Counted from the first letter of the stretch, positions 33,102 to 45,390 are shown. The stretch is 64,000 nucleotides of DNA from Rapana venosa (GCA_028751875.1 CM054154.1:54709470-54773469); one strand, 5' to 3'. Program-made: numbers and translations. Notes: a model not told the origin generated them from the sequence alone.

Positions 33102-33386
33102 TCCCACCAGAATTTGTCAACCCCGTCCCCAACGCAATCGAAATGACGACCGGGGACGATCGCACTTTCAACCTCTCGGCTTACGGCAATCCACCAGACG
33201 TCACCTACAGGCTGACCCGGGAAGGGATGCGGCTGTCGCTGCCCATGGACATTCCCAGCTTTAGCCTGAGCAGCAAAGGCATCCTCAGCATCACCAACAT
33301 CAGCAAAGCGGACAGGGGCAACTTCTCTCTCAGGGCCGAAAACAGCCAGGGATCCGCTGCCTTCAATTTCTCCATTAATGTCAAAT
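33102..33386 (+). CDS. Ig-superfamily gene, exon: cysteine-less Ig domain 5
   Basis: A 285-nt phase 1-1 exon (95 codons) with donor GTGAGT. The Ig fold is visible: [14 protein letters not shown] start, [11 protein letters not shown] (B strand with Ser where Cys is usual), VTYRLTREG (Tyr in place of Trp), [22 protein letters not shown] (the D-G-Y-C motif reduced to D-G-N-F) and FNFSINVK end. No cysteine occurs in the domain. It resembles I-set domains more than the other four. Potential N-glycosylation sites: NLS, NIS, NFS twice. Later exons (more domains, membrane segment, tail) were not found to the right. Confidence 0.85.
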
Positions 33387-33439
33387 GTGAGTGGGTTTCC
33401 CTGCTTCTTCTTCTCACTGAGGTATTGCGTTGAATTTTT

Positions 33440-33530
33440 TTTTAGGCTGTGGGCAGTTGAACATGGCAGAGCCCATCTGTCTTCTGGTACAGAGTGCCTG
33501 CTGGATGTGATCTTCTCTCCTTTCTTTGAG
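33440..33530 (+). repeat. Repeat shared with 21,480-21,590
   Basis: GTTGAACATGGCAGAGCCCA then CTGTCTTCTGGTACAGAGTG. Inverse of the sequence near 21,525-21,575. Confidence 0.45.
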
Positions 33531-33737
33531 ATCATACAACAGGCGCAAAACAGTGGTTTGCTGTTGATCTTTTGATTCACATTAGTTTGTGGAGCAGGAA
33601 AGAAGAGAAAGTTATCCCAAGCTGCCAGTCACAGCTAGTTCCCTTGCAGTAATCTGAATGTCAGATTATATATAATGATATATTATATTCATATATCAAA
33701 TTAAGATACCAGATGCCTGAGATATCAACATTATGTT

Positions 33738-34190
<453 letters not shown>

Positions 34191-34645
34191 TCAAGCAGTT
34201 GAGGGCATTTTTGGTATAAACATTCAAATATGCGGCCAAACTGCATGGTTATCAGTATTTACAAAGCTGAAACTCGTTCCTTCACCTCTTTGTGCCTGTT
34301 GTCAAGAAAAGCAGACTGGCAAACACATCCTTCAGAGGTGCACGCTATTCAGCGACCTGAGGAAGATTGTGTAGCCAATGGAGATAACCCTGGAAACCAA
34401 GATGTTTAGTCCACTAGAGGAGCTTGAAAGCCAATATTTTTCCAAGACGCATCTCACAGTGTAAAGTGAATTAGTGAAGAAGAATGTTTTTGTGCAAAAT
34501 ACACACATATACATGCTTATACCTTAAATTTTATGCACTGTACTTGCATATATAGATTGTGCTGTGGCATATTTTTCGCTAAGTACTTTTTCTTGTTAAA
34601 TATTGTCACTTCGATGTTTATTTGGAATGCGTATGATTATCTCAT
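34191..34645. other. Unassigned noncoding sequence
   Basis: No exon or repeat recognised. Confidence 0.4.
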
Positions 34646-34804
34646 TGGGAACAGATGACAAAATTTACAAAACTGCATACACATGGAGACTGGATGTAAA
34701 CAAAGCACATGAGTGCTTATTTCATTATCCTCTCTAAAAAAAAAAAGTCATCTGAGCGCTTTGATTTGTTGCTTAACAAGATTCAGCGCTATATAAATTC
34801 CATA

Positions 34805-34852
<48 letters not shown>

Positions 34853-34858
34853 CATTAT
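34646..34858 (+). mobile_element. SINE B, 3' half with LINE-type tail and (ATT)n
   Basis: GGGAACAGATGACAAAATTT, CATACACATGGAGACTGGAT, AGCACATGAGTGCTTATTTC, then the tail GCGCTTTGATTTGTTGC, AACAAGATTCAGCGC, TATATAAATTCCATAC and (ATT)n at 34,806-34,858. Confidence 0.85.
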
Positions 34859-35104
34859 TTCCCAAGAGAAAGCCGTGGTTGGTATATTGTTTACATACAC
34901 ACATACATGAATGTATGTGTGCATGCACACTTGCAAATGTGTACAACACTTACACACATACTCGGCATTCTCACGCATGCATGTGCACGCGCGCGAACAC
35001 ACACACATTCATTCATCCATACAGCCATATACATACGCACACCCACCTTCACATACTCACTCACACCCACCCACCCCTCACAATAAAAGCTATGAATAAT
35101 ATAA
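34859..35104. repeat. Degenerate CA-rich sequence
   Basis: ACACAC, CATACA and CACTCA tracts of low complexity. No gene. Confidence 0.7.
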
Positions 35105-36018
35105 GCAAACAATAATCTCAAACCTTTAATCTTAAACAACACTCTCAAACCTTTAATCTTAAACAATAATCTACAACCTTTAACTTTAATATCTTGTTAA
35201 CGCAAAGACAATAACTCTCACGAGTCTAGTTTATTTCAACAACAATGGACAGAATCACAAAACCTCATCTCAAATATTGTCGAGCAATAGTCTCACACCT
35301 TTAATCTTACACCTTTAATAATAATAACCTTATACCTTTAATATTAATAATCTCACACCTTTAATAATCATCTCAACCTTTAATCTCAATGATGTCACAC
35401 CTTTAATCTCAATAATCTCACACCTTTAATCTAAATGATATCACCCTTTTAATTTCAATATCACCCCTTTTCTTAATAATCTTACACATTTCACCTTAAA
35501 AATCTCACACTTTAAATCTTAGGAATCTCACACCTTTAATCTTAATAATATCACACCTTTAATCCTAATAATTTAACACTTTTAATCTTAGAAATCTCAC
35601 ACCTTTAATCTTAATAATCTCACACTTTAAATCTTAGGAATCTCACACCTTTAATCTTAAAAATATCACACCTTTAATCTTAATAATATCACACTTTTAA
35701 TCTTAGAAATCTCACACCTTTAATCGTAAAAAATATCACACCTTTAATCTTAATAATATCACACTTTTAATCTTAGGAATCTCACACCTTTAGTTTTTAA
35801 TAATATCACACCTTTAATCTTAATAATATCACACTTTAAATCTTAGGAATCTCACACCTTTAATCTGAATAATATCACACTTTTAATCGTAATAATATCA
35901 CACTTTTATTCTTAGGAATCTCACACCTTTAATCTTAGGAATCTCACACCTTTAATCTTAATAATATCACACCTTTAATCTTAATAATCTCACATCTTTA
36001 ATCTTAATAATCTCACAC
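35105..36018. repeat. ~21-23-bp minisatellite with higher-order pattern
   Basis: About 40 units based on TCTCACACCTTTAATCTTAA. Three variants recur in order: one with CTCACACCTTTAATC, one with ATCACACCTTTAATC, and one with ATCACACTTTTAATCTTAGG, giving a trimer of roughly 65-70 bases in the middle part. The left edge is irregular with AACAATAAT spacers. Confidence 0.92.
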
Positions 36019-36424
36019 TGCACTGACCAGCGCTCACGTCAGAGAGAGCCACGTGTTTTGGTTTGCTCTCTCCATCCAGTGCTGTGCACAGTGGCTATTT
36101 TTTTTATATTTCCACAAGTCATTGCTAAGTGTGACATTTGTTCCGACTTAAATGCCAATTTCAAAAGCAGGAGTGGGCGCATAATCATTATGTCGTGAAA
36201 TATAAGAATGCTGTGAAATGGCGTCAGTGTGTTAATGTGCTGCAGGAAATCCCCTGAAGAATGATGATACCAAGTAAGCGATGTCGTAATGGAATGAACA
36301 GAAGCTACATTGCAACATAAAGTATTCCACGTAGGTACAGAGCTGCGCTCTTCGTATATAAACACAATTAGAAACACTACACTATAGGTTTCATCTACTT
36401 CAAAAAAGTTTTGCAGGTTTACAC
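36019..36424. other. Unassigned noncoding sequence
   Basis: Mixed composition, no feature recognised. Confidence 0.4.
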
Positions 36425-36725
36425 TGTGGGGACGGGATAGCTCAGTGGTCGGAGCACTCGCTTTCCCCCAGCCAAGTTAAGCAGCGTCGAGCGTGGTTAC
36501 CAGTTGGATGGGTGACCGTTTGCCGCCTTGGCTTCAGTACAGTTCCCCCAGTTCACCCAGCTGTAAATGGGTACCTGTCCTCTTTAGGGTCAGGGAGGGT
36601 AAAGCAGCGAGGGAGGGGAGATGGGCGCCGCCCTCAATATGCTGGCCCTAGAGAAGTGAGGTCTCTGACGCCTCGCTCCCCTACGACCTTATAGGTTATG
36701 GGACAGCTTTACCTTTTACCTTTAC
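36425..36725 (+). mobile_element. Chimeric SINE: tRNA-like head plus 5S rRNA-like body
   Basis: The head GGGACGGGATAGCTCAGTGG has a pol III A box. From about 36,472 the sequence turns 5S-like: AGTTAAGCAGCGTCGAGCG and GTGGTTACCAGTTGGATGGG, then TGACCG. These correspond to the 5S rRNA internal promoter (box A AGCAGGGTCGGGC, intermediate element, box C TGGATGGGAGACCG). The rest (CCCTCTTTAGGGTCAGGGAG, GGCGCCGCCCTCAATATGCT, a TACCTTTTACCTTTACC tail) is shared with 29,981-30,150. Confidence 0.85.
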
Positions 36726-36784
36726 CTTACACTGTGGAAGTTTACTATAGTTACTCTTAAACAAAATACACACTCGACAGATCT

Positions 36785-36809
36785 GATGATGATGATGATG
36801 ATGATGATG

Positions 36810-36842
<33 letters not shown>
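36785..36842. repeat. (GAT)n/(AAT)n microsatellite
   Basis: GAT repeats pass into AAT repeats adjoining the L2-like LINE tail. Confidence 0.9.
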
Positions 36843-36845
<3 letters not shown>

Positions 36846-39800
36846 GGAATTTATAAGCTCATATTTTGTCCTTCTGAGCAGCAGAGTTTTGTATACATTG
36901 AAGGGAGTGAATAGATGATGCTGACAGACCAGCCAGAAGAGAATTGCAATAGTCCAGACTTGAGAGAATGAGAGACGGGACTAGTTTGGATGTTGCATCA
37001 GTGGACAGGTACTTTCGAACTGCACTAATACGCCGTAATTGATAGTAGCAGGACTGACAGGTCTGGGTGATGAATTGTTGCATAGAGTGTGTGTTGTTCA
37101 TAACTACCCCTAGATATTTTACAGCAGTGGATAGAGGGACAGACGTATTGCCGATTTCTGTTAAAGCTTATGTGATGGAAGACAGTTTGTGTTTGGTCCC
37201 TACAAGCATAGCTTCAGTTTTATCTACGTTTAGCTGTAACGTGTTTTGTACCATCCAGTTTTTAATATCTTGAAGGCAGTGTAACATATTTGACAAGAGA
37301 GAAGGCAGATTTACAGGAATATCGCTGCAAAGGGAAACTGAAAAGTCGTCCCGCATAGAAATGATGGCTGATCTGATGACGATTTATTATATGTGAAAGT
37401 GGACGCTTTGAGGCTTTGACGCTTTGACCAATTTTTTGTCATTGCCCAATGTGGCCTATTGACAAGGGGGGTTATACACGACTTTCTTTTGTAAATACAA
37501 ATAAATACAAGAAAAATCACATGATGCATTTAACGTAATGAAAACCAAAAAACCAACCAACCCCAAAAAAGCTCTTTTGTAAATGGATACGACTTTAAGT
37601 CTGCATGAACCTTTCAAAAAAACAAAGAAAGCAAGGATGAAAACAGGAAACCCAAAAGCAAAAAACTAAAATAATAAAAAGAAAAATTTTAGAAGCAAAA
37701 AAGACCTCCATTGACATTGTATGTGGAATTTCAATAAAATTCTTTCGGGAGACTAAGCGTACACAAATTTTCTTTAGGTGTCACAAAATGCTGGAGTTTA
37801 CATATTAATATAATTTTTTACTTTAGTTAGTCACAAATGTTAACAAATTGAAACTTAGCTTTTAATTTGTCGTAATTTCAGTGCTTCCAGCAATAAACTT
37901 GCAACCGATTGATCACAATATATCATCAGACGATAAGATAGAAAAAAATATTTAGCTTCCAAAAGCTTCTAGTTTTGAGGACACCACATTTTTCACGTAT
38001 GGAACATATGATTGACAATGAAACAGGAATGCACTTCATCTCAAGAATATGACACACATAGGGCATGGAAACTGTGTGGACGTTCAGTTGAAAACCATCT
38101 TTTATTTGCATTGAAACCGAGTGTTCTTGGGTCGAAATCTTGCATAATTTAGTCGGTGCCATTTGTCAGTGACTATTCGAAGATACTTTTCAGCTTGAAA
38201 AAGCACACTTAAACGAAAAAAACCAGCAGTATTTATCTTTACTTTCCATGTCCGAATGCCAATTTTGTTTAATGAACAAATGAGTCTGTCTTTCAATTCG
38301 GAAATAAACCATGCTCGCTACCTACTTCCTGAGACAACCACACGATTCCAAAAAACCTGTTTCTGATAAAAAAACTTTTTAACTTGATATGCCCAATTCT
38401 TCTTACCCAGCTCCATTTGTATAACCATCATGTCATAAGACTGCCAACATAAACGTGACCCTGAAGTTTCAGTAGTTTTAGCCAGTACTTAATACACTTA
38501 ACAGACGTTCTGATTTTTAAAGGATATCTTCCCGTTTCTCCATATAGTACAGTATTTGACGAATGGATTGGGACATTTAAGAAAACGTTTGATAGCATAT
38601 GTATTATTTTTTCTATTTGTGGTTTGACAGCAAGCCCCCATATTCCAGATGCATATGTAAGTAAAGGTTCTATTGAACATCAAAACAATTTCCAAAAAAA
38701 AGAACAATCTACTGAAATTCAGTTTTCGTAACTTTTTTTAAGATTTCCGATTACACCTTTTTTTCCCTTTCCTGCAAGATTCACTCCATGCAACATTCAT
38801 ACTTAGCTTTGTTGAAAATGTCATCCCTAGGTATTTTAAGAATTCACGACTTCACTTCAGCATTTCCATAAAGCCATTTTTCACGCACTGATAAATGTCC
38901 CACCCATTCTAAAATTCATGATGTTCGTTTTTTTCCATATTGACTGATAAATCTGGGCGATCTGCCTCTTCCTTTAATATATCTAGTTGGTTTTTAAACC
39001 TAGTCCCGTGTCAGACAAAAGAATCATATCATCGGCCCAAATAGTAGTAAAAATATCTCCGTGGTTCCTGAGGTAATCTGAAATCCATGTTTTCCTTTTT
39101 TTGTTAATTCAACGGCTAATTCGTTAAATAAATAAAAAAAGAAACCAATTGTGTACTTAATAAACAACCCTGCTTCACTCCTTTTGGCATTCGAAATATT
39201 CCGAATAATCATATCCTGCGCGTACTCATGCCAAAAACTGATTTATATATACTCCTTAGTGCCATAATAATTATACCGTTTATTCCATTTTGACGCAGAA
39301 CAGTCCATAAGATATTACGATTAACAGAATCGAACCCCTTTAAACGAAAATCGACAAATGCCACAAAAAGTTTTTTTATTTGATTCCCAAGTATTTTTAA
39401 ACAATAGAGTACAGGGTGAATATATGATCAAAAGTACTAAATTTTCCCTCGAAAACCTGCTTGTTCTTCAAGCAGTTTTTCATTCTCTTCAACCCATCTA
39501 GTTAACCTTTTATTCAAAATATAAGTATATATTTGCTGACGATGCTATTGAGGGCACTCCAAAGAAAAATTGTCTTTTTAGTGCTATCACCTTTTTTTGT
39601 AAAAAGGAATGATTAATAGACTTGGCCCACTCCAAAAGGGAAAGCACCTCTTTCAAAAAACATTTTGTAAGAGTTTAGTTAGAAAGGAAATAACAATTGA
39701 GTTAGCATATTTAGCATTTCGCCTATTATTTTGTCTGGACCGCACGTTTTCCGTTTTTAAATGTTGGATACCGGGAATAACTTCATTTTTTTTTGATAGG

Positions 39801-42800
39801 ATCATTTAAAAAATGGTTCGAAATCATCATCTTCTTCCGTTACATATATATCCATCTGCGTTACACTATCATTTGAGCTGTTAAAAAACCTGTAAGAAGT
39901 GATCATACCATCTTGAATAGATATGTTATTAATCAAGAGCCTTTCGGTTTTACAGACCTAATTATAGACCAAAATGTTTTGGGGGTCGTTTTAAAGAATT
40001 TTCATTTCTTTATCATATTCGTTCAAATTCTGTTCTTTAGTTTTTTTCCCTTTAAATTTTACATATTCTTTTCTCGCTGTAGTGTATAACTCCCCTTTTT
40101 TTAACTATCATGATTTGTCTGACATCGCTGAATCTTTTTTAGTAACCTCTTTACTTCTTGCTTCTTTTGTTTGCATTCAGTATCAAACCAGTCATTACAT
40201 TTCCTTTTCCCTCCACCAACTTTTCGGACCATGCAGGCAGCTGCCCCACATAAGGCATTTACAAAATATTCGACACTTTCATTTATATCAGTCTGCAATG
40301 AGTTAAAAGCTTTCTGTATACTTTCGAGAAATTCAACAGTGTTCAGCTCATTTTTGTATGTGAAAGTGGAGCAGTGTAGAGAGTGAAAAGAACAGGGCCA
40401 AGAACTGATCCCTGTGGGACTCCACATTCCAGTTTGGCAGGTGATGACTGAATTTTGTTTACTGCAACTTTGTGGAATCGGTCTGTAAGGTATAAACTGA
40501 ACCAGATTAGGGCTTTGCCTTTAATACCAAACGTTTTTTGAAGACAGGACAGAAGAATTGAGTTGTCTATAGTTAAAGGCTGCAGATAAGTCGAGAAGAG
40601 TGAGAAGGGAGATTTTTCGTGTTTAACGTGTGGGCTAGGGTGGTCTCGGTGCTGTGGTTGACATGATAGGCAGACTGAAAAGGGGGAAGGAGATTATTGG
40701 AATTAAGATGGCTGTTGAGTTGTTTCAGAACAACTTTTGCAAGGACTTTAGAGATGAACGGTAGGTTAGAAACAGGTCTATAATTCTTCAGAGTGTTAGG
40801 GTCAAAGACATGCTTTTTGAGTAGAGGTGTAACTATTGCAGTTTTGAGAACTGTTGGGAAAATTCCTGAAAGAAGTGATGAGTTAACTATTTTTGTGATG
40901 GTGGGTATAAGCTGTGGAAGGCACTGAATGAAATGAGAAGCAGGCACAGGATCAAGATCACATGATTTTATTGTCATTTCTTTCAGGATTGTCTTGATTT
41001 CTTTCTCGCTAGAAGTCTGATTCAGTCTGGAGTGAATATTGCGGACTGTGTCAGGGAAGAGTAAAGAAAATATAGCAGGAAGTTTAGAGCTGATGGACAT
41101 TTCCTGAAACAAGAGATGAGTTTACTATTTTCGTGATAGCGGGTATGAGTTGTGGTAGACACTGTGTGAAAAGAGAAGCAGGTATGGGGTCAAGATCACA
41201 TGATTTTATAGTCATTTCTTTCAGAATTGTCATGATTTCTTTCTCACTTGTCGGATGAAAGAAAAGGAGAGGAGTGCAAGAGAGAATTGGGGATCAGGAA
41301 GTGCAGGCTGGAAAGGAGTCTGATCCAGTTTGGAGCGAATGTTACAGACTTTTCAGAAAAGAATGCAGAAAATATAGAAGGAAGTTCAGAGTGGTTGTAG
41401 ATGGAAGGCAGATCCAAGAAGAGTAGATGTGAGGGAAAAGAGAGATTTCATAGACGTGGCATCAAGAACTTTAGAAGAGTAACACTTTGTTTTTTCTGAA
41501 AGAATTAAAGATTTGACTTTGTTTACTTGTTTTCGAAGGAGCTGCTTATTAATTTCCATTTTTGATTTTCGCCACTACCGCTCTAGTTGCCTGCGTTTGC
41601 GCTTTGCGACCAGGATGTCATGGGTGTACCATGGCGCACATGGCCTATCAGGAAGGAGACGGTCAGTGGGAGGTGCATACTCATCAAGCAGTTGGCTGAG
41701 AACATCATTGTTGTGTTTAGAGGGGTTATTGTTGTCAGAGGTTTGTGATAGGCGTTCAGCAGCTTGTGAAGAGAAAGTTTGAATATCTATGGCCTTAAGG
41801 TTGCGACGGGTGACATACTTTTTTTCTGTTAGGTTTTGCAATGTTTAGAGAGAAAAGAACAGCGGAATGATAAGAAAGTAGTTCATCAGTGATAGATACA
41901 GATGTGATCAGATCTTGGGAAACATTGGTAATTAGCCAGTCTAAAATATGTCCTGATCTGTGTGTTGCTTCGTTTACCAGCTGAGAAAGAGAGTGGTTTG
42001 ACAAAGAAAGAGAAAGACGTTTGATATCAGAAGAAGACTGGTTATCAAAATGGAAGTTAAAGGCACCGAGAATGATAAGCTTTCTGGGAGAGAGGCTGTA
42101 GTGATCCAGGAGTGACTGAAACTCTTGATGGAAAATGGAAGATGTCAGATTATTCTTACGGTTTGGAGGTGGACGGTAAAGACAGCAGAAAGTAATAGAG
42201 TGGCCAGGTGTGTTGAAGTTGAGTTCACAGACTTCGAAAGATTCAGGTGAGAAAGGAAAGGAGTGACAGAAAGAAAGAGCAGGTTCAAGTGTGTCTTTAT
42301 AAACGATGGCAATGCCACCTCCACGGAGGGTCGGGGAAGAGAAAGAGTTTTATAACCAGGTGGTGTCAGTTGTTTTATTTTCGGTTCATGACCGTGTGGT
42401 TTTAACCAGGTTTCTGTAAGAAATGTTAGAACGTTGAACAAGCACATGTGAAGGATGTTAGAAGGAGGCAGAAAGGTTGATGATAACTGTGGTGAACTAG
42501 GATAAGTCAGTGGAAGAGGATGAAGGCGACGGTAGAGATGTGAAGAGTGGAAGAGCAGACAAAAGTTTGGATTGAGAGTCAGGTGTAGAAGCTAGTGAAA
42601 GAACTGGGGAAGTTTGGGGGTTTACAGTTGCATGTACACCATGATACACATTATCAGAACACGTTTTATCAAAGTCATAAACACAGGAAGAAGCAGGTTA
42701 ATCAGAAGGAAGCCAAGCAGTGTTGTCCTTGGTTAGGGTGGTAGCGGTAGTGACGTCAGAAATGAGGTTGGAGATGGATGTAGGGGGCGGCAGGTGATGA

Positions 42801-43000
42801 TGTCTGCCGGCACGGGTACTGTCTAGTTTTGGGGTGGCCGATTCCTAAGGTAGAAATGTGTTGTTTAAGTGTATATGGTATGTTGTAAAACCCATGTGAG
42901 AGCAAAGCTCTCATGTCTTCGGCAGTTAGTGTCATATCGGTGAAAGGAGGAGCACTGGGTAGTTGTGGTGGGGAGATCTGAGTTCGTGTTTCACGTGCAA
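36843..43000 (-). mobile_element. L2-like LINE split by another LINE
   Basis: Segments 36,843-37,403 and 40,357 to about 43,000 form one minus-strand element. The right part has endonuclease remnants (LTETWLKPHGHEPKIKQLTPPG near 42,380-42,430; SHILDWLIT-like near 41,940) and a linker. RT follows (TIKSCDLDPVPASHF near 40,950; NYRPVSNLPFISKVLAKVV near 40,760; [10 protein letters not shown] remnant near 40,415). The left part continues with LQDIKNWMVQNTLQLNVDKTEAML and YYQLRRISAVRKYLSTDATSKLV. The AATGGAATTTATA tail joins RT directly, so the last part of the ORF and the hairpin are deleted. The 5' limit is uncertain. Confidence 0.8.
37404..40356 (-). mobile_element. Non-LTR LINE inserted in the L2-like LINE, 14-bp TSD
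   Basis: Flanked by TATGTGAAAGTGGA at 37,390-37,403 and 40,357-40,370. The minus strand shows a linker (KRKCNDWFDTECKQKKQEVK near 40,180), then RT remnants: LVNWVEENEKLLEEQ-like near 39,470, LFNELAVELTKKGKHGFQI near 39,100, and ADDMILLSDT near 39,030-39,045 with a 1-nt shift just before ADD. C-terminal parts follow near 38,500-38,700. The 3' tail has CAAAGCGT-type short repeats. No open RT frame remains. Clade not assigned. Confidence 0.8.
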
Positions 43001-43759
43001 TTTTTCACAGGGCAGCAGGGTTACAGTAAAATGGGTCACAAGGACCAACAATGTCAGTTGAACACAAATCATTCAGTCAGTTGAATCTTCAAAAACTTAT
43101 CAGAAAATGAAAATTATAAATTAAAGTAATTCGAAATGTAAATGATATTAAGGAAAACTATTCTGACCAGTCAATGCATGGTGGAGTAACAAACACGTAG
43201 ATATAAAATTTGTTTTGCTGAACCGAGAAAAAAAGCACAAAAACAACACTCAAACACAGAGAGACACACCCTGCTGCCATCAGGCGCAAAGGCCAATCAC
43301 TCATCTTCAGGATTACAGGATTAAACCAACGTTTCCGACCACTGTACAATTCCCATGGCAGAGCAAAGTGGTAGTCTCTCCTTGAAGGTAAGAACTTCAC
43401 AAGGAGTATAAGATAAAACAGTGTAGTAGAGGCAAACGGCATCATAGTTAGTTCAAATAAATCACTGTGGCAAGTCACTTCAGTCCAGCATAATCAGAAC
43501 ATGGAAAGCTCAATTCATCTAGTGCAATCTTGCTGGAATGAAGTAACACAGCAGAATCAATCAAAACCAGGCCCACCTTGTGTATCAAGTTCATCCACTT
43601 CCTGAAGAGTGGGTGCATTGAGACAGCTCAAGTCTTTGCATTGTCCACATGCTACTGAACATTGGAGCCCATATCTTTCTCTGCAGTCCGTAGTACAGTC
43701 GCATCACAGGACCTTTATATTCTCTGGAGCAGGAGGGAGATCAGTCTTCCCTGAGACAA
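43001..43759. other. Unassigned sequence upstream of the L2-like LINE
   Basis: Could be the 5' UTR of the minus-strand LINE. An open minus frame at 43,158-43,478 has no recognisable domain. Confidence 0.35.
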
Positions 43760-44100
43760 AACGCAGTGTGGAGAATAGGCAGCTCCTATTAGTGCAGCAT
43801 GGAGAATAGGCAGCTCCTATTAGTGCAGTGTGGAGAATAGGCAGCTCCTATTAGTGCAGTGTGGAGAATAGGCAGCTCCTATTAGTGCAGTGTGGAGAAT
43901 AGGCACTCTTATTAGTGCAGTGTGGAAAATAGTCAGCTCCTATTAGTGCAGTGTGGAGAATAGGCAGCTCCTATTAGTGCAGTGTGGAGAATAGGCACTC
44001 TTATTAGTGCAGTGTGGAAAATAGTCAGCTCCTATTAGTGCGGTGTGGTGAATAGGCAGCTCCTATTAGTGCAGCGTGGAGAATAGGCAGCTCATATTTG
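43760..44100. repeat. 31-bp minisatellite
   Basis: About 11 units of GTGTGGAGAATAGGCAGCTC plus CTATTAGTGCA. Variants with GGCACTCTTATT and GGAAAATAGTC occur as an ordered pair twice (near 43,890-43,950 and 43,985-44,045), a sign of block duplication. Confidence 0.93.
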
Positions 44101-44179
44101 TGGGGTCCATGTCTATAATGTGGAGAGATGTAAAGTTGCTATGACCTGAATAGTTTCCACTGCACACTGCTTCCCTCAT

Positions 44180-44760
44180 CCCTGACTATCCTGAAGGTGG
44201 GGCACAGAGAGGCCACGACATTTTCTTTCCTCAGAAGATCCAGTTGCCTGGCTTTGTCATGCTCACCAAAATATTGTACTACTTCGTATGCTAATGACAA
44301 AGTAGCTGCAGAATTTTCAATGTAGCGAATGGGAACATTGTCTCTGGTGATAATGTTAGATTATGATGTACAGCCTTACATTGTTTGGAGCCAGGGGTGC
44401 TGCGCCAATAATGCCCATACCATGGAAGGTACCAGTTCTATCCAGTGTCCTGATCTGATGATCTACATTGTCAGCAACAAACTGGATCCAGCTGTTGGGC
44501 TTCATGCCTACCAGGCCTATTTCCTGGTCAGCAGCAGCACAGATTTCACACAGACTGACCTCCTTGTATGAAGAACAAAACCCCAAAGTTGTGGACACGT
44601 TCAACAAGATCTTTGGAGCCAGTCTGCTGGGGTATGTTAACCCCAAGAGCAATCTGAAGAGGGGGGATGAGTGCTGTTAGTCGTGCTGCAGGCATCAGTG
44701 CCTGACCAAGAGAAGCAATTGTCGTGAGGATCTGTTTTCCTTCCCAGCCAAGTTCTGAGA
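44180..44760 (-). pseudogene. Fragment of uncharacterised repetitive protein family, C-terminal part
   Basis: The minus strand reads NSWIQFVADNVDHQIRTLD and RTGTFHGMGIIGAAPL (44,356-44,500), with LGFCSSYKEVSLCE before it. On the far side it continues to an ENSAATLSLAYEVVQYF-like stretch (44,180-44,320) after a frame change. The motif VADNxDHxxxTLDGxGTFHGMGII is one I recall from large uncharacterised proteins found in many copies in cnidarian and mollusc genomes. No enzymatic function is assigned. It is broken by stops. Confidence 0.5.
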
Positions 44761-44804
44761 AACAGATCCAAAGAAGATGGTAAATAATCGCAATTGTTTT
44801 ACGA

Positions 44805-44832
44805 GGGGGGGGGGGGGGGGGGGGGGGGGGGG
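44805..44832. repeat. G(28) homopolymer
   Basis: Twenty-eight consecutive G residues on the + strand. Confidence 0.95.
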
Positions 44833-44916
44833 TTCTTAATTGTTTGAGATACTTGCTTCTGCAGAAGGATTATCTGTTGTTGATGTGTTGACATTCCTGG
44901 TATTTGATAGGAAACT

Positions 44917-45390
44917 CACACACGCAAGCAGGTACGCACACACACACACTCTTGCACGCGCGCTCACTCACGCACACACATATATAAGCACAAGCACGCA
45001 CATGCGCGCATGCGCATACACACACACACTTTCACTCACTCACTCACACACACTCATAGACATTCACACTCACACACGCATGCATTGATGCTCACGTGCT
45101 TACTATTTCACACACATTCTCTCTCTATATATATATTTCTCTCTCTCTCTTTTTCTCTCTGTCACTCACACACACACTCACGCACGCACGCACACATAGT
45201 CGTACACACACTCTCACTCATCTACACACACTCACACACATATACAAACTCACGTACACGCACACTCATACACACACACGCATGCATACCCACACACGTA
45301 CATACATACATACATTTCACACACACGCACGCACACATACACCCCCCACCCTCTTCCCCATACTCACTCACACAGACACTCACGTCTGAT
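44917..45390. repeat. Degenerate CA/CT-rich tract
   Basis: CACACA, CTCACT, GCACGC and ATACAT blocks with a (CT)n run near 45,117-45,160. Open frames here are low-complexity. A copy of the short GACGTTAAACTAAAG motif follows at 45,408. Confidence 0.85.

Noticed and set aside
35105..36018. Regular array resembling a CRISPR locus
   Set aside because: Units are directly contiguous with no unique spacers, and no cas genes exist; it is a eukaryotic minisatellite.
43158..43478. Minus-strand ORF as a host membrane protein
   Set aside because: The hydrophobic ends are not part of a recognisable domain and the region is probably LINE 5' sequence.
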